Source: Styela clava
Lineage: Eukaryota > Chordata > Ascidiacea > Stolidobranchia > Styelidae
NCBI RefSeq assembly: GCF_964204865.1
Contig: NC_135258.1
Location: 4,827,001-4,891,000 of the forward strand
Direction of reading: 5' to 3'
DNA length: 64,000 nucleotides
Under the pieces are notes generated by a model. The model saw nothing but the letters and a program-made list of their open reading frames with translations. It did no database searches and was not told where the DNA came from. The position numbers and the translations under genes are program-made. Below, piece after piece: positions 11,501 to 23,219 of the stretch (the stretch's first letter is position 1; each line of letters opens with the position of its first letter).

Positions 11501-12522
11501 CCTCATCCAGAGTCCATTTGGCTGCAAGTCTCAACTTTCTGACCATATACTCACACATACAAAAGAGAAAAGATTTGAGGGCACCGTTTGTGATAAAATT
11601 TCATTCCGTCCCTAACATAAAAGATTTTAATATTTTACATAAGGTAAACGCAAGCAAATACAAGGTAATTATGCAAAAATGAGATTGGCAAATTTGGAAC
11701 CACTGGCGGAAACTAATTATGGCGTTCAAAATTAAATATGCCGATGTCCGAGTACCAATTAAAACCATTTTATAATCTAATATTGCCTAAGGCAACATGA
11801 GTTGTTTTACACTCTCATAAGCCACAAACTCAACAGACATGCGAAGCTTGCCAAAAAACACTTTAAAGCATGCTGACAAAAACTATTCACAGGGGAAAGA
11901 TCATATAAATGTGAAGAATGTGGAAAAGGCTTTTGTGACACTAAATCTTTAGGACAACATATCAATCTACACCTGAAGACATTTGTGTGTCAAATATGCA
12001 GTGGCGGCGCGTCAATAGGGCCAACCGGGGCAATGCCCCGGTTGTTTTTTCGGTATAATAAAAAATATTCGAAATATACCTCAATATCGGTTGCACAGAC
12101 TGTCTACACTAGCCATATTCTCCCGACATGGTTCATTTTTCGCTGGCAAAGCCTTCGCCGAACGTCGACGCGGCGACGCCGATTTTGCCCCGGTTGCTCA
12201 TTGTATATCGTATTCATCTTTTTATCATCAACTCGCCGCGTTTGTTTTCTGTTTCTTTTACTAAATCATGAAATTATGACGACACAATGCCGACGTTTCT
12301 TACAACAACGTGTTGACATATTCACGCATTCCTTCTCGTTCGTTGGTTGTTTGAAGAGTTGATAGTTTCCTCGCCTTCGTTTTTGTCGCTTGTTTCGCTA
12401 TTTGAATCAGTTAGATTAGAGACCTTTAGTCCATTTGCTTTCGATTTTCCACATTCCTTTTGAGCTCCTCACTTTCCGGCTTCGCATTTCTTAGCCTTAG
12501 ACCTCATAATGAATAAGGTTGA

Positions 12523-14265
12523 TGCACTACTTCGCACTCCGTTTTCGCAGCTGCTGCTGGAACAAAAATTATAGGTACAACGTCTTGGGCCTTATCAATC
12601 AAAAAATTCGAGAAAAACCGCCATGTTCTCGGTCGATTGATAGATGTTTTGAAGTTCATTGGTTGTCACGAGCTGTCCCTCCGTGGGCACGATGAACGGG
12701 CTGGCTCTTCTAATAGAGGGGTATTTTTGGATATGGTGGAATACACCGCATCCCTAGATACAGTATTGAGAGATCATCTTGATGCCGCAACTGTTTCGAA
12801 AGGGACATCTAAGGATATCCAAAATGATTTGCTCGATTCAATGTATAAAATTTATTTACAACATTTGGCTCGGGAAATTGAGAATTGCCAGTTCCTTTCG
12901 ATTCAGTCCGACGAGACAACTGACATCACGTGCGTTTCCCAACTGGCTGTGATTTTTCGGTTTGTGAAAGATGGTAAACCTACCGAGAGATTTCACAGCT
13001 TTGTACCAATCGTTGATCGCACGGCTTGCGGGATATCGGCTGTACTGAAAGAAGTGTTACAGCCTTACAACGCAAAGTCAAAATTGATAGCTCAAACTTA
13101 TGACGGCGCGGCAGTCATGAGTGGGTCGAAACATGGTGTTCAAGTTTATATAAAAGAAGATTTTCCTCATGCGCATTTTTTACATTGTTATGCACACCAA
13201 TTTAACCTCGTTATTAAAAATATGTGTCTTGATACCCCTCTCGTCCGTATATTTTTTGCAAATGTTTCGGGGTTTTCTTCATTTTTTTCCGTTTCGCCGA
13301 AGCGCTTTGACCTCCTTCGCCAGATATGTAGCCGCCGTCTCCCAGCTTGTGCACCAACACGTTGGAACTTCCAATCACGCGTGGTGCAGGGCGTGTCCGA
13401 AATTAGGTCTGAGCTCATTGAGTGTTTCAATGGCATTCAGAGCTCTCCGGTTTGGGACGAACGCTCTGTGAGGGAGGCGGCAGGTCTAAAGCGTCTGCTA
13501 GAAGATGGCGAGTTTTCATTTTTTCTCGCTTTTTTCTCCACAATATTCTATCACGTGGATATATTATACGGCGCATTGCAGTCAAGGCTAATGGATGGAG
13601 CGTCTGTGCAGTCGTGTATTTCAGACTTCTGCGATGCTGTATCTCGTATCCGGGAAACAATAAAATACGACGACACATGGAGTGCTTCTTTACGCCGCGG
13701 GCAAACAACGCAGCGTTTGATTTGGTCTGCAAAGGAATGCTGTGACATTCTGGTGAATCAAATAGGCGATCGTCTGCGCACTGAACACCTTGCCGCGTTC
13801 TCTTTGATGAACCCCAAAAATTTTTCAAAATTTGCACGTCAATTTCCCATCCATTTGTTGGATACTGTCTCCAAATTTTACCCCATGATAAACGTGGGTA
13901 AATTGGAAAATGAATTGCGATGTATATACACCAATCAAACTTTTTTGAACATCACATCAACTTGCGCGCTCTATGGGTTCCTCATAGATAACACTCTAGT
14001 AACTACCTTGGCGGCGTCTGCAAAATTTCTGGACATCATTTTGACGACGCCTATTTCTTCCGCCGACGCAGAGCGAACATTCAGCACGCTGAAGCGTATA
14101 AAAACGTATCTCAGAAACACAATGAAGCAAGATAGATTAAATTCCTTGGCTGTTTTATCCATTCACAGAGACGTTATTTCTGGGATGCATGACTTTAATC
14201 AGCGCGTTATTGAGCATTTTGCTTCCAAGAAACCGCGGCGTGTTGCATATATGTTCAAGCAGTAG
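12523..14265 (+). pseudogene. hAT transposase, ZMYM1-like, lacking the N-terminal zinc finger
   Basis: The long frame encodes ~580 codons from the preceding stop; the first in-frame ATG is at 12733. A DUF4371-like region carries SDETTD (12907-12924), with the first catalytic Asp. TYDGAAVMSG (about 13096-13125) has the second Asp, and LHCYAHQ holds the CxxH pair typical of hAT. The C-terminal dimerisation block has SADAERTFSTLKR (about 14059), with the conserved Glu. Upstream, a separate short frame, 12509-12574, encodes MNKVDALLRTPFSQLLLEQ, the usual start of this protein type, then stops. The TTF-type zinc finger normally lying between these parts (well over 100 residues) is missing. The catalytic core therefore looks intact while the DNA-binding N-terminus is lost. 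I score it as a defective transposase. Confidence 0.85.
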
Positions 14266-14319
14266 AAGTCTAGCAGCATATATATTTATGAGTGAGCGAC
14301 GCATGTCCTTATCTTTCCT

Positions 14320-14400
14320 TTTTTCATAGTAACGTTTTAAACCTTATTTTAGGTTTTGTCTGCTTTCCCGAAGTTTCTGTTAATATGTCATTGTATTTAT
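14320..14400 (+). repeat. Segment similar to the LINE 3' UTR inside the hAT element
   Basis: ACGTTTTAAACCTTATTTTA followed by GGTTTTGTCTGCTTTCCC closely resembles 2415-2455 in the LINE 3' UTR (ACGTTATAAACCTTATCTAA, then GGTTTTGTTTGCTCCCC). Similarity runs for about 40 bp. Either one element captured part of the other, or both carry a common repeat. Confidence 0.5.
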
Positions 14401-15445
14401 CTGGGTAAATATTGCCTTTCCTTTTGAAAGAGGTTTCAAATTAAACTATGTCTATATTTATTAATCCCTTGACTTGGACCGGTTTTAAAGACACTTTCTT
14501 ATCGTTAAAAATTGTCGCTTTTGCCGATTGGTTGTTACCGATGGAATGGTTTTTATACTCATAAAATGATGGGAGAACTTATAGCGCTCATCCTGTCCCC
14601 GTAGATGGGGATGACTTGGTCCCGCAGTAGCTTGCCCCGGTTGTCAAAATGACCACGCGCCGCCACTGCAAATATGTAATCGAGCATTACGCTGCAAGTC
14701 TCACCTTTTTAGTCATATGCTGACTCATACGAAAGAGAAAAGATTTGATTGCAGCTTTTGCAATAAGGTATTTGCACGCAAGGAGAATTTAAATTTGCAT
14801 ACTAATGAATATCAGTTCAAATGTGGAATATGTGGGGTCATCAAGGTGCAACAATGGGAACTGAATATGCATATGCGTACGCATACAGGTGAAAGATCGT
14901 TTATTTGTAAATTATGTGGAAGGCATTCAGTCAACAATATAGTTTAAAAGCTCATTTGCAGGCAATACACTCTAACAAAAAGCCTTATTCATGTGAAATA
15001 TGTGGAAAAAGATTTGTCGTACAAGCATATGTCAAATTCGAAATGCGAACGTATCTCAAATAGAGACAGAGTTGAGTAGAAAGAAACTGATCACGTATTA
15101 GACAACGGAAATTGCAGCATGAAGTCAATGAAACCAGAGAAGAGTCGAAAGCAGGATCAGAATAAGAATAGTGTGTCAGTGACAGACATGATTGTACCGT
15201 TGATTCAGATATGCTACACCTCTCGTGAACTGACTGAAGTAAACATACCTTTCCTACTTTTGCAATGTTTAACAGCAAAATATTACGAAACCAATTCTGG
15301 ACTGCGTTAATCTGAAAATTAATTACATATTATTTAACTTGAAGTATCCGTAAATATATTTTTCATATTCATTCAGTTTGAAATGGAAATAAAATTGAAA
15401 CGAATACTAAGATATGTGTTTACAAATATTGCTGCAATAAAGGCC

Positions 15446-17459
15446 AGAGAAATGAACATTTGTTTTATAGACACGATTACCTTGTATAGTGGCTCCCAAC
15501 TAGAGATCTTATTGGTTGCAGTTTGGAGCGTCCATAAGCTTTGCATGCATATTGTGAAAATTTAAAACTACTCGATATTGCTCGGAGAAGGAGGCAAGTC
15601 GGGGGTCATCAAGTCTTTCATTTAACCTAAACTTTTCATATACAAACAAATGTTTTTTTTCCTCTAAATATTTTCAAGGCAATGATGTTCAATATAATAA
15701 ATGACTTATTTAGAGAAATTTTTGATGGATCGTACTCTAAAGTCTTGGTAGTTTCTATATGCAGTTTTATTGAGAAGCTTTATTTTTTTTTCTAGTATGG
15801 ATCACTTGTGCATATTAGTATTGGCTTTCGCTGATAATATTTCCACAACATTCAGGAAAATACATTGAAGCGTCCAAAACATGGGTGGAATAGGAGCCAC
15901 TCACCTGAAAGTTTAAAGCTGAGTTAAACCCATCGATGTATACGGGCGGGATAGAGATCACTTGTTAAAACGGATACAAAGCGATTTTTTTTTCCGGAAA
16001 AACTGTGAAAATTGCCCAGCCAAAGGAGGGTGTGTGTAACTATGTGGAAGGCATGATCTCTGCGGTTAAAATTGACTCACTGCCAGAGTCAGGGAAGAGC
16101 CGACGCCATCTTCGTGATAGCACACAACCAAACATCTCGTTGTGATAACCATAGTTACTTACTTGAGTCCGGATATCAACAAATTATGTTTATGACTCAA
16201 TATGGACCGCCGTGCTGGCGCAGTCATGCTTTCCATTTGGCAAATGATTAACCTGCATACGCACAGAATACTATCTGAAATAATTATGCGTAAGAGAAGT
16301 GCAAAACTCATCGTCGTCACGGGGTGTTCCACGTAGCGGCAAACCCAACAATTGGGTGAATATTTTCCATATCTCGCATGAACTGGTAATTGAATCGAGG
16401 CTGTCATTTGCACTATAACAATGTCACTATAACTATCTTTCACATCCTACTGACAGGGCCGGATTTCGACGATGAGAGGCTCCTTCTCTTGACTACGTCA
16501 TTTGTGATGACCCTATAACAGTCACGTATGTCATAACATCACAACATGCTTTCCGCTGATTCGTAAAAAAATTAATGTCGTTGTGAATGGATATTAAATT
16601 ACATGAACACTTCACAATACATTAGACTTAGAACCAAGTGACCACAGAAACTCCATCGGAAGCTTAGACTATTTTATGCAAAAAATCACGTGCAACAGTC
16701 TACCCGCCGCGCTGATGCATTCACACTTGCCATAGGACCGTTGGTGAAGTTGCACGAAATTGTTGAACTCTTTGTCGTCACGTGGTGGTGCTAATACCCA
16801 ATAACTAGCTGACTAGTACCAAACCAATCACGAAGTGGTAGCTGAATAAAAGATGTGTTCGCCATATGATGAAGTTATCTTAACGCCTTTCATATCATAG
16901 GGCAAAGCTGCCCAACCCGCGTGCCGCCCGCAAGTCCCTAGACGCGACCCGTGTTCAAATGAGTTTGCCCCTCACCGCGGCCCGCGCTGAAATGAGTTTG
17001 AGTAGACTTTAAATTTTTAGTATTTCATATGGGCCAAAGTATACCTGGTGTGATTGTTCAGTTCATCTACAATTTCATTCCTATTATTATTTTTCGTGTC
17101 GGCTTTGGTTTCTTATCGCCACCGTGAAAATGTACACTGTACGATATCTTCACTACTGGCTCCTAGATATGTTCTATTTATTCATCGTGTCCATGTTATA
17201 TTTGCATCAAATATAACTAATGAAATTTTGCCACTGCGGATCCGTTAAAAATTCTGACAAAATTACTTGATTTTACCTCTACATATTCAAGTTAATGTAT
17301 CTGATCAAAAATCTTAGAAAAGTTATTTTATTAGATTGTTGTATTGATGCTTCGAAATTTAGAAAACGGCCTACTAAAAAGTTGTTGAAATTGTCGCGAC
17401 ATTGGCGCACATTATATTCTCATTTAGGAATTAAAACAATATCATATCCGCTAAAAGAA
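15446..17459. other. Gene-free stretch with degenerate repeat pieces
   Basis: No gene is recognised. Two related degenerate segments, about 16206-16330 and 16675-16790, share CGCCG.GCTG.TGCA-type and TCGTCAC words with each other and with 21359-21510; the last pair also shares AATCACGTGCAACAGTCT. At about 16905, GCTGCCCAACCCGCGTGCC looks like a hAT-type terminus without a partner. Confidence 0.4.
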
Positions 17460-18540
17460 TAAAAAGACCATAACGCAAATATTACATTCAATTTTTACAT
17501 CTTTATCTGTTAGACAAATGTGTGTGCAGACTCTCGCGTGTTCATTAGCAATCCGCAAGTGCGTTGTGCAATGCAAAAGTTTGATTCAGCGACGCGCAAG
17601 TAACTTGGCCGCTTCACGGCCACGTAATGCCGGATATTCGAGTAGTAAACTGCTATTTTAATGTTTGAATATTTTGCCTCGCCCTGCTCAGAAACCAGCA
17701 ATCATTGACTGGATCGATTTTAAGTAACTTAACTTTTTTATATATATTTTGTGAATCAAGAGTTGGCTTGTATTAAGGTTTGGTTAATTGTTTGCGGTCC
17801 GCAGTGAATTTTTCCGTGCCAAAGCAGCCAGCGACACTGAAATGGTTGATCGGTCATGTCGTGACGTCGTGTCCAGGTTACGTGTTACAGTATTTTGTCC
17901 CGCCCACTCAGAAACCAGTAATCATTGACTTGATCGATTTTTTGAGAATAATTAACTTGTGTTTTTTTATGTATTTTGTAATTGCTAATATGTTTACGAC
18001 TGGTAATGAATTTCTTCATGCGAAAGTGGCCAACGACACTGAAATGCTCGAGCAGTCATGTCTCACGGGATTTACCCTGTCTGGGTTCGAGAACTCTAGC
18101 CCGATTAATGAGCTATGAAAACGAGAGAATTAACGTTAAATTTGTTGCGCGTAATATTGTCTGAAAAGAATAACAAGATACCCTATAGAGTTCAGTTTAC
18201 CAAACTAGGTTTCTACCACGTGATGCCTTTGAACTTTTGCCCCTGGTGCGAATAGGAATCGTAGCAGCTGCTTTGCATCAGTGTTTATGAATTGTTTTAA
18301 AATAACTACGTTATTGCGGTGGCACCGGTAGAGTTTCAAACGCAGCTATTACATTGCTTTCACTCCTATTTGACATACGTAACTGGTCTAAGTAATTACA
18401 TGGCGTGATCACACTTGGTTGATGCAAAATGTTGTTGTTTGTATTACAGCACTTAGTCTCAAAATAATTTCGAAGAAATCAAATTTCATATAAGCGTTGG
18501 TAGACAAGTTCATGACGCGCAGACGTTCTCAGGGGATTTA
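17460..18540 (+). repeat. Diverged tandem duplication, copy R1
   Basis: This block is repeated at 18570-19570 (R2) and in part at 22800-23070 (R3). Shared landmarks are the CGTGTGTTCAT/TTGTGCAAT block near 17540, GAGTTCAGTTTACCAAACT near 18190, and TACATTGCTTTCACTCCTATTTG-type sequence near 18350. Inside R1 a further duplication occurs: 17690-17860 resembles 17905-18060 (CAGAAACCAG.AATCATTGAC and CGACACTGAAATG). No coding function is evident; short open frames are not conserved between copies. Confidence 0.6.
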
Positions 18541-18569
18541 GTCAACCAAAGTACTGATGTATATATATA

Positions 18570-19570
18570 TATATAGGTATATAAATAACACAAATATTAC
18601 ACTCAATTTTGACTCCTTTGTCTGTTAGCGAAAGGTGTGCGCAAATTCCCGTGTGTTCATAATAGAAATCCGCGAGTGTGTTGTGCAATCCAAGCGTTTC
18701 ATTCAGCAAGGCGCAAGTGACGCAATGAATTTCTCCATGTGAACGTAGCCCGCGACATTTTGAGAAGTCCTGTCTGACGAGATTTACTCTGTCCTGGTCG
18801 AGAACGAGATAATTGGCGTTATATTTAATCACGCGTAATATTATCTGAAATGAAAGACAAGATACTTGAAACTTTTGAAGAGTTCAGTTTACCAAACTGG
18901 GTCTATACCAGACATAGGCAAACTACGGCCCGCGGGCCAAACCCGGCCTGCTGGGTAGTTCAATCTGGCAAACCTCCTGATGCTGCCACAGCCAAACTAA
19001 AACCAAATTTTGATGTTTTATCGAAAAAATAGCTCAAGGAATTTGTACAGATTGGGATTAGATTTAGCTTTGGCACGAGGCTCATTGTTTTCCAGTTTTG
19101 CTTTTGTAACAGTGTAAACATTGTTCATAAAATGTAACTTTTACGTCACACTTACATGGCCCGCCAGTCTAGATGGGTCCTTGGTTCAAAAACCGTGTCC
19201 ACCCCTGGTCTATACCATATGATGCTATTGAACTTCTGTCGCTTGAAGCGAATAGGAGTCGTAGCATCTGTTTTTCATCCGTGTTTGTGGCTCATTTTAA
19301 AATAACTACGTCACTGCGGTAGAATTGTTCGAGTTTCCAATGCAGCTGATACATTGCTTTCACTCCTATTTGACATTTGTAAATGTTCCAAGTAATTACA
19401 TGACGCGATCACACTTGAATGCTGCAAAATGGTGTTGTTTGTATCACAGCAGTTTCAAAATAATTTCGCTATTACATACCTTTGCTCCTATTTCACATTT
19501 TGTAAATTAGATGGCGTGATCACACTTGAATGCTGTAAAATACATATCTGGTTCTGTTGTTGTTTGTATA
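18570..19570 (+). repeat. Diverged tandem duplication, copy R2
   Basis: Head-to-tail partner of R1. It is interrupted by a 299-bp hAT-type element at 18909-19207, just after the shared ACCAAACTGGG word; R1 shows the uninterrupted arrangement at about 18200-18215. The last part (19440-19570) repeats the GTGATCACACTTGAATGCTG motif twice. Confidence 0.6.
18909..19207. mobile_element. hAT-type MITE, 299 bp, perfect target duplication
   Basis: Left end CAGACATAGGCAAACTACGG, right end ...AAAACCGTGTCCACCCCTG. Flanking 8-bp duplications GTCTATAC are identical at 18901-18908 and 19208-19215. The interior has GGCCCGCGGGCC near the left and TGGCCCGCCAG near the right end, the GC-rich subterminal pattern common in non-autonomous hAT elements. 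No coding capacity. Confidence 0.85.
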
Positions 19571-19573
19571 ACA

Positions 19574-20527
19574 CAGTGGTTTTTAAACTTTTTGAGCCGC
19601 GCCCCCCTTTGAAAAATTTTACAAACTTCGCGCGATATTTTTTTTACTTTGAAAAAATGCTTTTGTGATGGACAGGTTGTTATATATTAAGATGGCGCTA
19701 TAAGAGTGTTAGTCTCATAGCGTCATTGCTCAGATTTTTTAGGCATAGAACGCTTCGGAGTACAACTTCGCCATTCACTGTCGTATGTATAAAGCCAAAT
19801 AGTGGCTGGTCATCATACATTCTCGTTTTTCCGCTCAGTTTGCAATACCTGGCAAAGTCAAACTAATTATTAAGTAAAACTAAACAAGCACTAAACCTAT
19901 GCTTTAATGTATTTTCTGCTTAAACGTTTACATAAGACACGTAAAATTTCAATCAATTGTTTACCTCATCACTATTGAGCAATGCAAAAACTATTTACTG
20001 TGTGTTAAAAATAAGCAAGGATTACAGACTTCTTGGCTTGACTAACATTTCAAACAAAATGGAGAAGTGCGAATGAATTTATGTAAATTCAAAAGCAGTT
20101 CATTTTGTAATAGTTATTATGCATGTGGACGTTTCCCCGGCCCTTGACCGGTGGAAAATAAAGTCGATAAGGCGTTTGCGATTGCATTTTGTTTAAATCT
20201 CCATTGTTTACGTCAGCGTGGCGTGTTATTTAAGCCCTAAAAATCTTGATTTCGGTGTTTATTCTCCCTAAATCCGACATATTCTTGTGTCGCGAAGACG
20301 ATTATAATTACTTTTTTGTTCTCGAATGGAACAATGACACCTATGAGGAAAACGAGTTAGTTTTTATTATATAATCATCAGCGACGAGATGCTAAAGATA
20401 GAATAAAGAAGTGAATCCGTAACTAAAAATTTCTTTACTGTAAAAGTGGCATTATAAAATACTAAAAATAAAACGGAAAACGCCATGAGTTTTGTTTTGG
20501 GGTGGACCGCGACAGATTAAAAACACT
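19574..20527. mobile_element. Probable degenerate non-autonomous hAT element
   Basis: The left end CAGTGGTTTTTAAACTTTTT followed by GAGCCGCGCCCCC is a classic hAT-type start. A diverged inverted counterpart, GGGGTGGACCGCGACAGA followed by TTAAAAACACT, lies 950 bp downstream. No 8-bp target duplication can be matched, so the right boundary is tentative. The interior is AT-rich and non-coding. Confidence 0.5.
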
Positions 20528-22800
20528 TTCTTAGACATTGAAAATCTCATAAATTCTATATCTATAACGGTGATATCTCGAAATTAATCGAGTGGCGGCA
20601 TTGCGATAGAGCGGAGTAAGAGTTGCAGGGACAGCTCATATTGGTGAAATTGGCAAGAATACAAATCAAAACAAAATGTAATCGACATTTTTATGGTTGC
20701 GGATTACCGTGTTATTTTGGAGTAGTGGTGCTTTTATTTTATCGACGCAATCGCAGATTTAATTTATCACAATTAAATGAATAAAGCAACCATTTCAAAT
20801 AAGTATATCGATCATGGATTGAATATTTTATTCAACAGAAAAACCATTACATATCCGTTGAAAAAGTCGGCTCTTTTACCGACTGGTGTAATCTCGAGGA
20901 CTGACTCAGGAGCCGTACCGCGGAGATTTCGTGTCGATGAATATGTATTTTTCATCTACTAATATACTTTAAATGTATTTTAATTGTACTTAATTTCAAT
21001 TTCCCTTTTGGCTATTATACCAGATCTTTCTAATGACTACAACAAATTCGCATGAGTGCAATATATATGAAAACTAAATATAATCGGGCAGTTGATCACA
21101 CTTTATTATGTCCGCGGATTGGCGTGGTATTTTAGATAGGTAATGAGTTTATTTTGTCGTGAGTCGCCACAACCGCTAGTTACCTTGAACACAAATGAAT
21201 TAAAATAGAGAGACATATTGAATTATTGTAGTTATTACGAGACAGAAAAATTTATTATAACACGAAAAAGCCGGTAGTTTTAACGAATTTACATTTAAAT
21301 TTCCGAATCCATCTTGTGACCTCTCGCACCCCCCAACCCAATCCTACCTGACTGTATGTTATGCAAATAATCACGTGCAACAGTCTTCGTAGGTTGAGAA
21401 CCCACCGCGCTGGTGCATTCACGTTTTCTGCCACCGATCCTTTGTTAACCTACATCACCTTCAAATGCTATGTGTAAAGGAATTCATCGTCGTCACATGT
21501 CGGCACACCTAACGGTAGAACCTTTAACCTAGCGGTTCCCAATGTTGGCGAAAACGCCCCCTTGTGGACGTTTTCAATAACTGGAGGGGCGCAGATGGCG
21601 ATTTGGGCAGCTTGAGAGCGGGGTGGGGTAAAGCGTTCAGTAGTCAAAAAAGTTGACCGAAGGGGCCGCTGCCAAAAAAAAGTTTGGAAAACAACTGGTT
21701 GACTAGGACAAAACCTATTATGCATGTTAACTAAAGAAGCTGTGGTTCCCTATTCAGTGGTTCCCAAACTGTGGGTCGTGTGAAGATTTTCCGGGCTCGC
21801 AACAAGAGTGACTAGAATTCGAACGTTGGAAAGTGAAATGTGTCCTGGTCGGCAGGTACCATAGAATCAATAACTCGATCATTTATTGTCCAAACAGCGC
21901 CAAAATTAATCGGTAAAACATTTATGTGGTACTTGATCTTTCCAGCTGGTCGGCAGGTACCGGTATTAGTAAATGCAATTGAGTGACAGTGTTACGAGCG
22001 CCAATGATATTTTCCTTTTATAGCAGTTTTGATCATGTTACATCCAAATGATTAGTTAACCTTAGTCCTTATCTTCTCATTCACGAGTAACTAGACTAAA
22101 GAGCAGGCTAAACCAGTAGCCCCACCAGGTGGTACGTGAACCGGATTTTTTGCATGTCTACGAGAAGTTGTTACTTATCGATCTTGATGTCTATGTATTT
22201 GTCTGTTTGTGTGTTTGTCTGTTAGACACTTTAGTATGTTAGTCGATATCTCACGAAAGCGAAGTTGAATCTCTTCCAAATTTTACATGTGCATAAGTGC
22301 GCATTCATCATATCTCGGACCAAAAGCATATTGATTTTGGATGAATTATGTCGTATAATTAGCGAGTTAATAATTAATTAGCAAAGGGACACACGATGTC
22401 ACTATGGAGTAAGAGCGCATGAATCGATCGATAAGTCTTCGGTCTCCGCTCGATATTCTCGTACCAGTGTAAATGCATAGTTATCGAATATACAAAGCAA
22501 AGTTGCTCTATTTGGCGATTGCTTCTTAATTAAGTGTTTGACAAGTATGATATTGATTGCCAGGCGGTGTCTTTGCCGAGTAATCAAACTTTAGTTTTCG
22601 ATCAGTTTCAAAAGCGCTTTGTTGGTTTGCGCACGTGTCTAAAATCTACGAGAAGGCTACGTGTTTTTGTCCACATTGCCTTCACACAAAAGAGAACATT
22701 TTCGTATTGCAATATTACGTATTTAGACGTTTCATACATCATTTCAAAGCGTTCCGAGCAGTCAAAACACAAAACCTCAACAAGCTTCAAACAACTAACG
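20528..22800. other. Gene-free stretch with small DNA-element remnants
   Basis: No gene. Segments 20650-20790 and 21060-21200 look like diverged copies of one another (GCGGATTACCGTG / GCGGATTGGCGTG context). A solo hAT-like left end, CAGTGGTTCCCAAACTGTGG, is at 21755. The stretch 22180-22400 has low-complexity TGTCTGTTTGTGTG followed by unique-looking sequence; no second copy is in this window. Confidence 0.4.
21531..21695. mobile_element. Small hAT-like MITE remnant
   Basis: AGCGGTTCCCAATGTTGG at the left is answered by AAGTTTGGAAAACAACT at the right in inverted form. Between them lie GCCCCCTTGTGG and a GGGGCGC core, as in many non-autonomous hAT elements. The target duplication is not preserved, so boundaries are approximate. 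Confidence 0.45.
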
Positions 22801-23070
22801 TAACGAAAGACAAGATACTTCAGACTTTTTAGAGTTCAGTACCATCCATGTGATGCCATTGAACTTTGCCGCGAGTGGCGCTTGATGCAAATATGGCTGG
22901 GGGTAGCTTGATCACACTTGATTGCTGTAAAACGCATGCCTGGTCTTGTAGTTGTTTGTATAACAGCTGTTAAACTCGGGGTAATTTCTAAGGAACGAAT
23001 TCAATACGAGCCTACTAAGATGAGTTCATGACCGACAAACGATCTCAGGGGATTTTGGTAAACCAAACTA
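22800..23070 (+). repeat. Partial repeat copy R3
   Basis: This is a shortened relative of R1/R2. GACAAGATACTTCAGACTTT and GAGTTCAGT near the start, TTGATCACACTTGATTGCTG in the middle, and TCTCAGGGGATTTTGGTAAA near the end match the same order in R1 and R2, with the middle third deleted. Confidence 0.55.
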
Positions 23071-23219
23071 CTAATATATATTCGTGTGAACGAAGAATCG
23101 AGTTAATAAAACGTAGTTGGTCAGTGAAATTATTTTAAACATTGATGTGTGCGGAAATTCTATTTTTTAAGATCTACATCCCAAGTCAAAATGATACGGT
23201 TATGTGGAGGGAAAATATA

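Larger units (their letters stand above)
11999..14668 (+). mobile_element. hAT transposon (Tip100/ZMYM1-like), 2.67 kb, complete ends
   Basis: The ends are CAGTGGCGGCGCGT and its inverted partner ACGCGCCGCCACTG. Both flanks carry the same 8-bp target duplication, CAAATATG, at 11991-11998 and 14669-14676. The element carries one long transposase frame (12523-14265) in sense orientation. Subterminal CCCCGGTTG words occur at both ends and may be transposase-binding repeats. It landed inside zinc-finger pseudogene C; identical target duplications argue for a recent insertion. The 5' coding part is internally deleted, so it is probably no longer autonomous. Confidence 0.92.
11500..15445 (+). pseudogene. 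C2H2 zinc-finger pseudogene, copy C, split by a hAT transposon
   Basis: This third zinc-finger paralogue is broken in several ways. A finger fragment lies at about 11515-11620 (SDHILTHT-type). More continuous finger sequence resumes near 11890 (ERSYKCEECGKGFCD) and runs to 11998. There the 2.67-kb hAT element interrupts what corresponds to finger 7 of the intact gene, and coding resumes at 14677. After the insertion, HTKEKRFDCSFCNKVFARK and HTGERSFICKLCG are seen. A small deletion near 14921 causes a frameshift and an early stop at about 14945. The 3' end is conserved and has AATAAA at 15436-15441. The gene body without the transposon lacks fingers 1-4, as in copy A, so A and C may descend from an already shortened copy. 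Confidence 0.8.

Noticed and set aside
11985-12362. 125-codon plus-strand open frame starting MCQICSGGASIG
   Set aside because: It begins in the last codons of zinc-finger pseudogene C and runs into the left end of the hAT element; it is a chance fusion across an insertion junction.
13427-13837. 136-codon minus-strand open frame and other overlapping frames at 13169-13748
   Set aside because: These are antisense or out-of-frame shadows of the hAT transposase; the sense frame carries all recognisable motifs.
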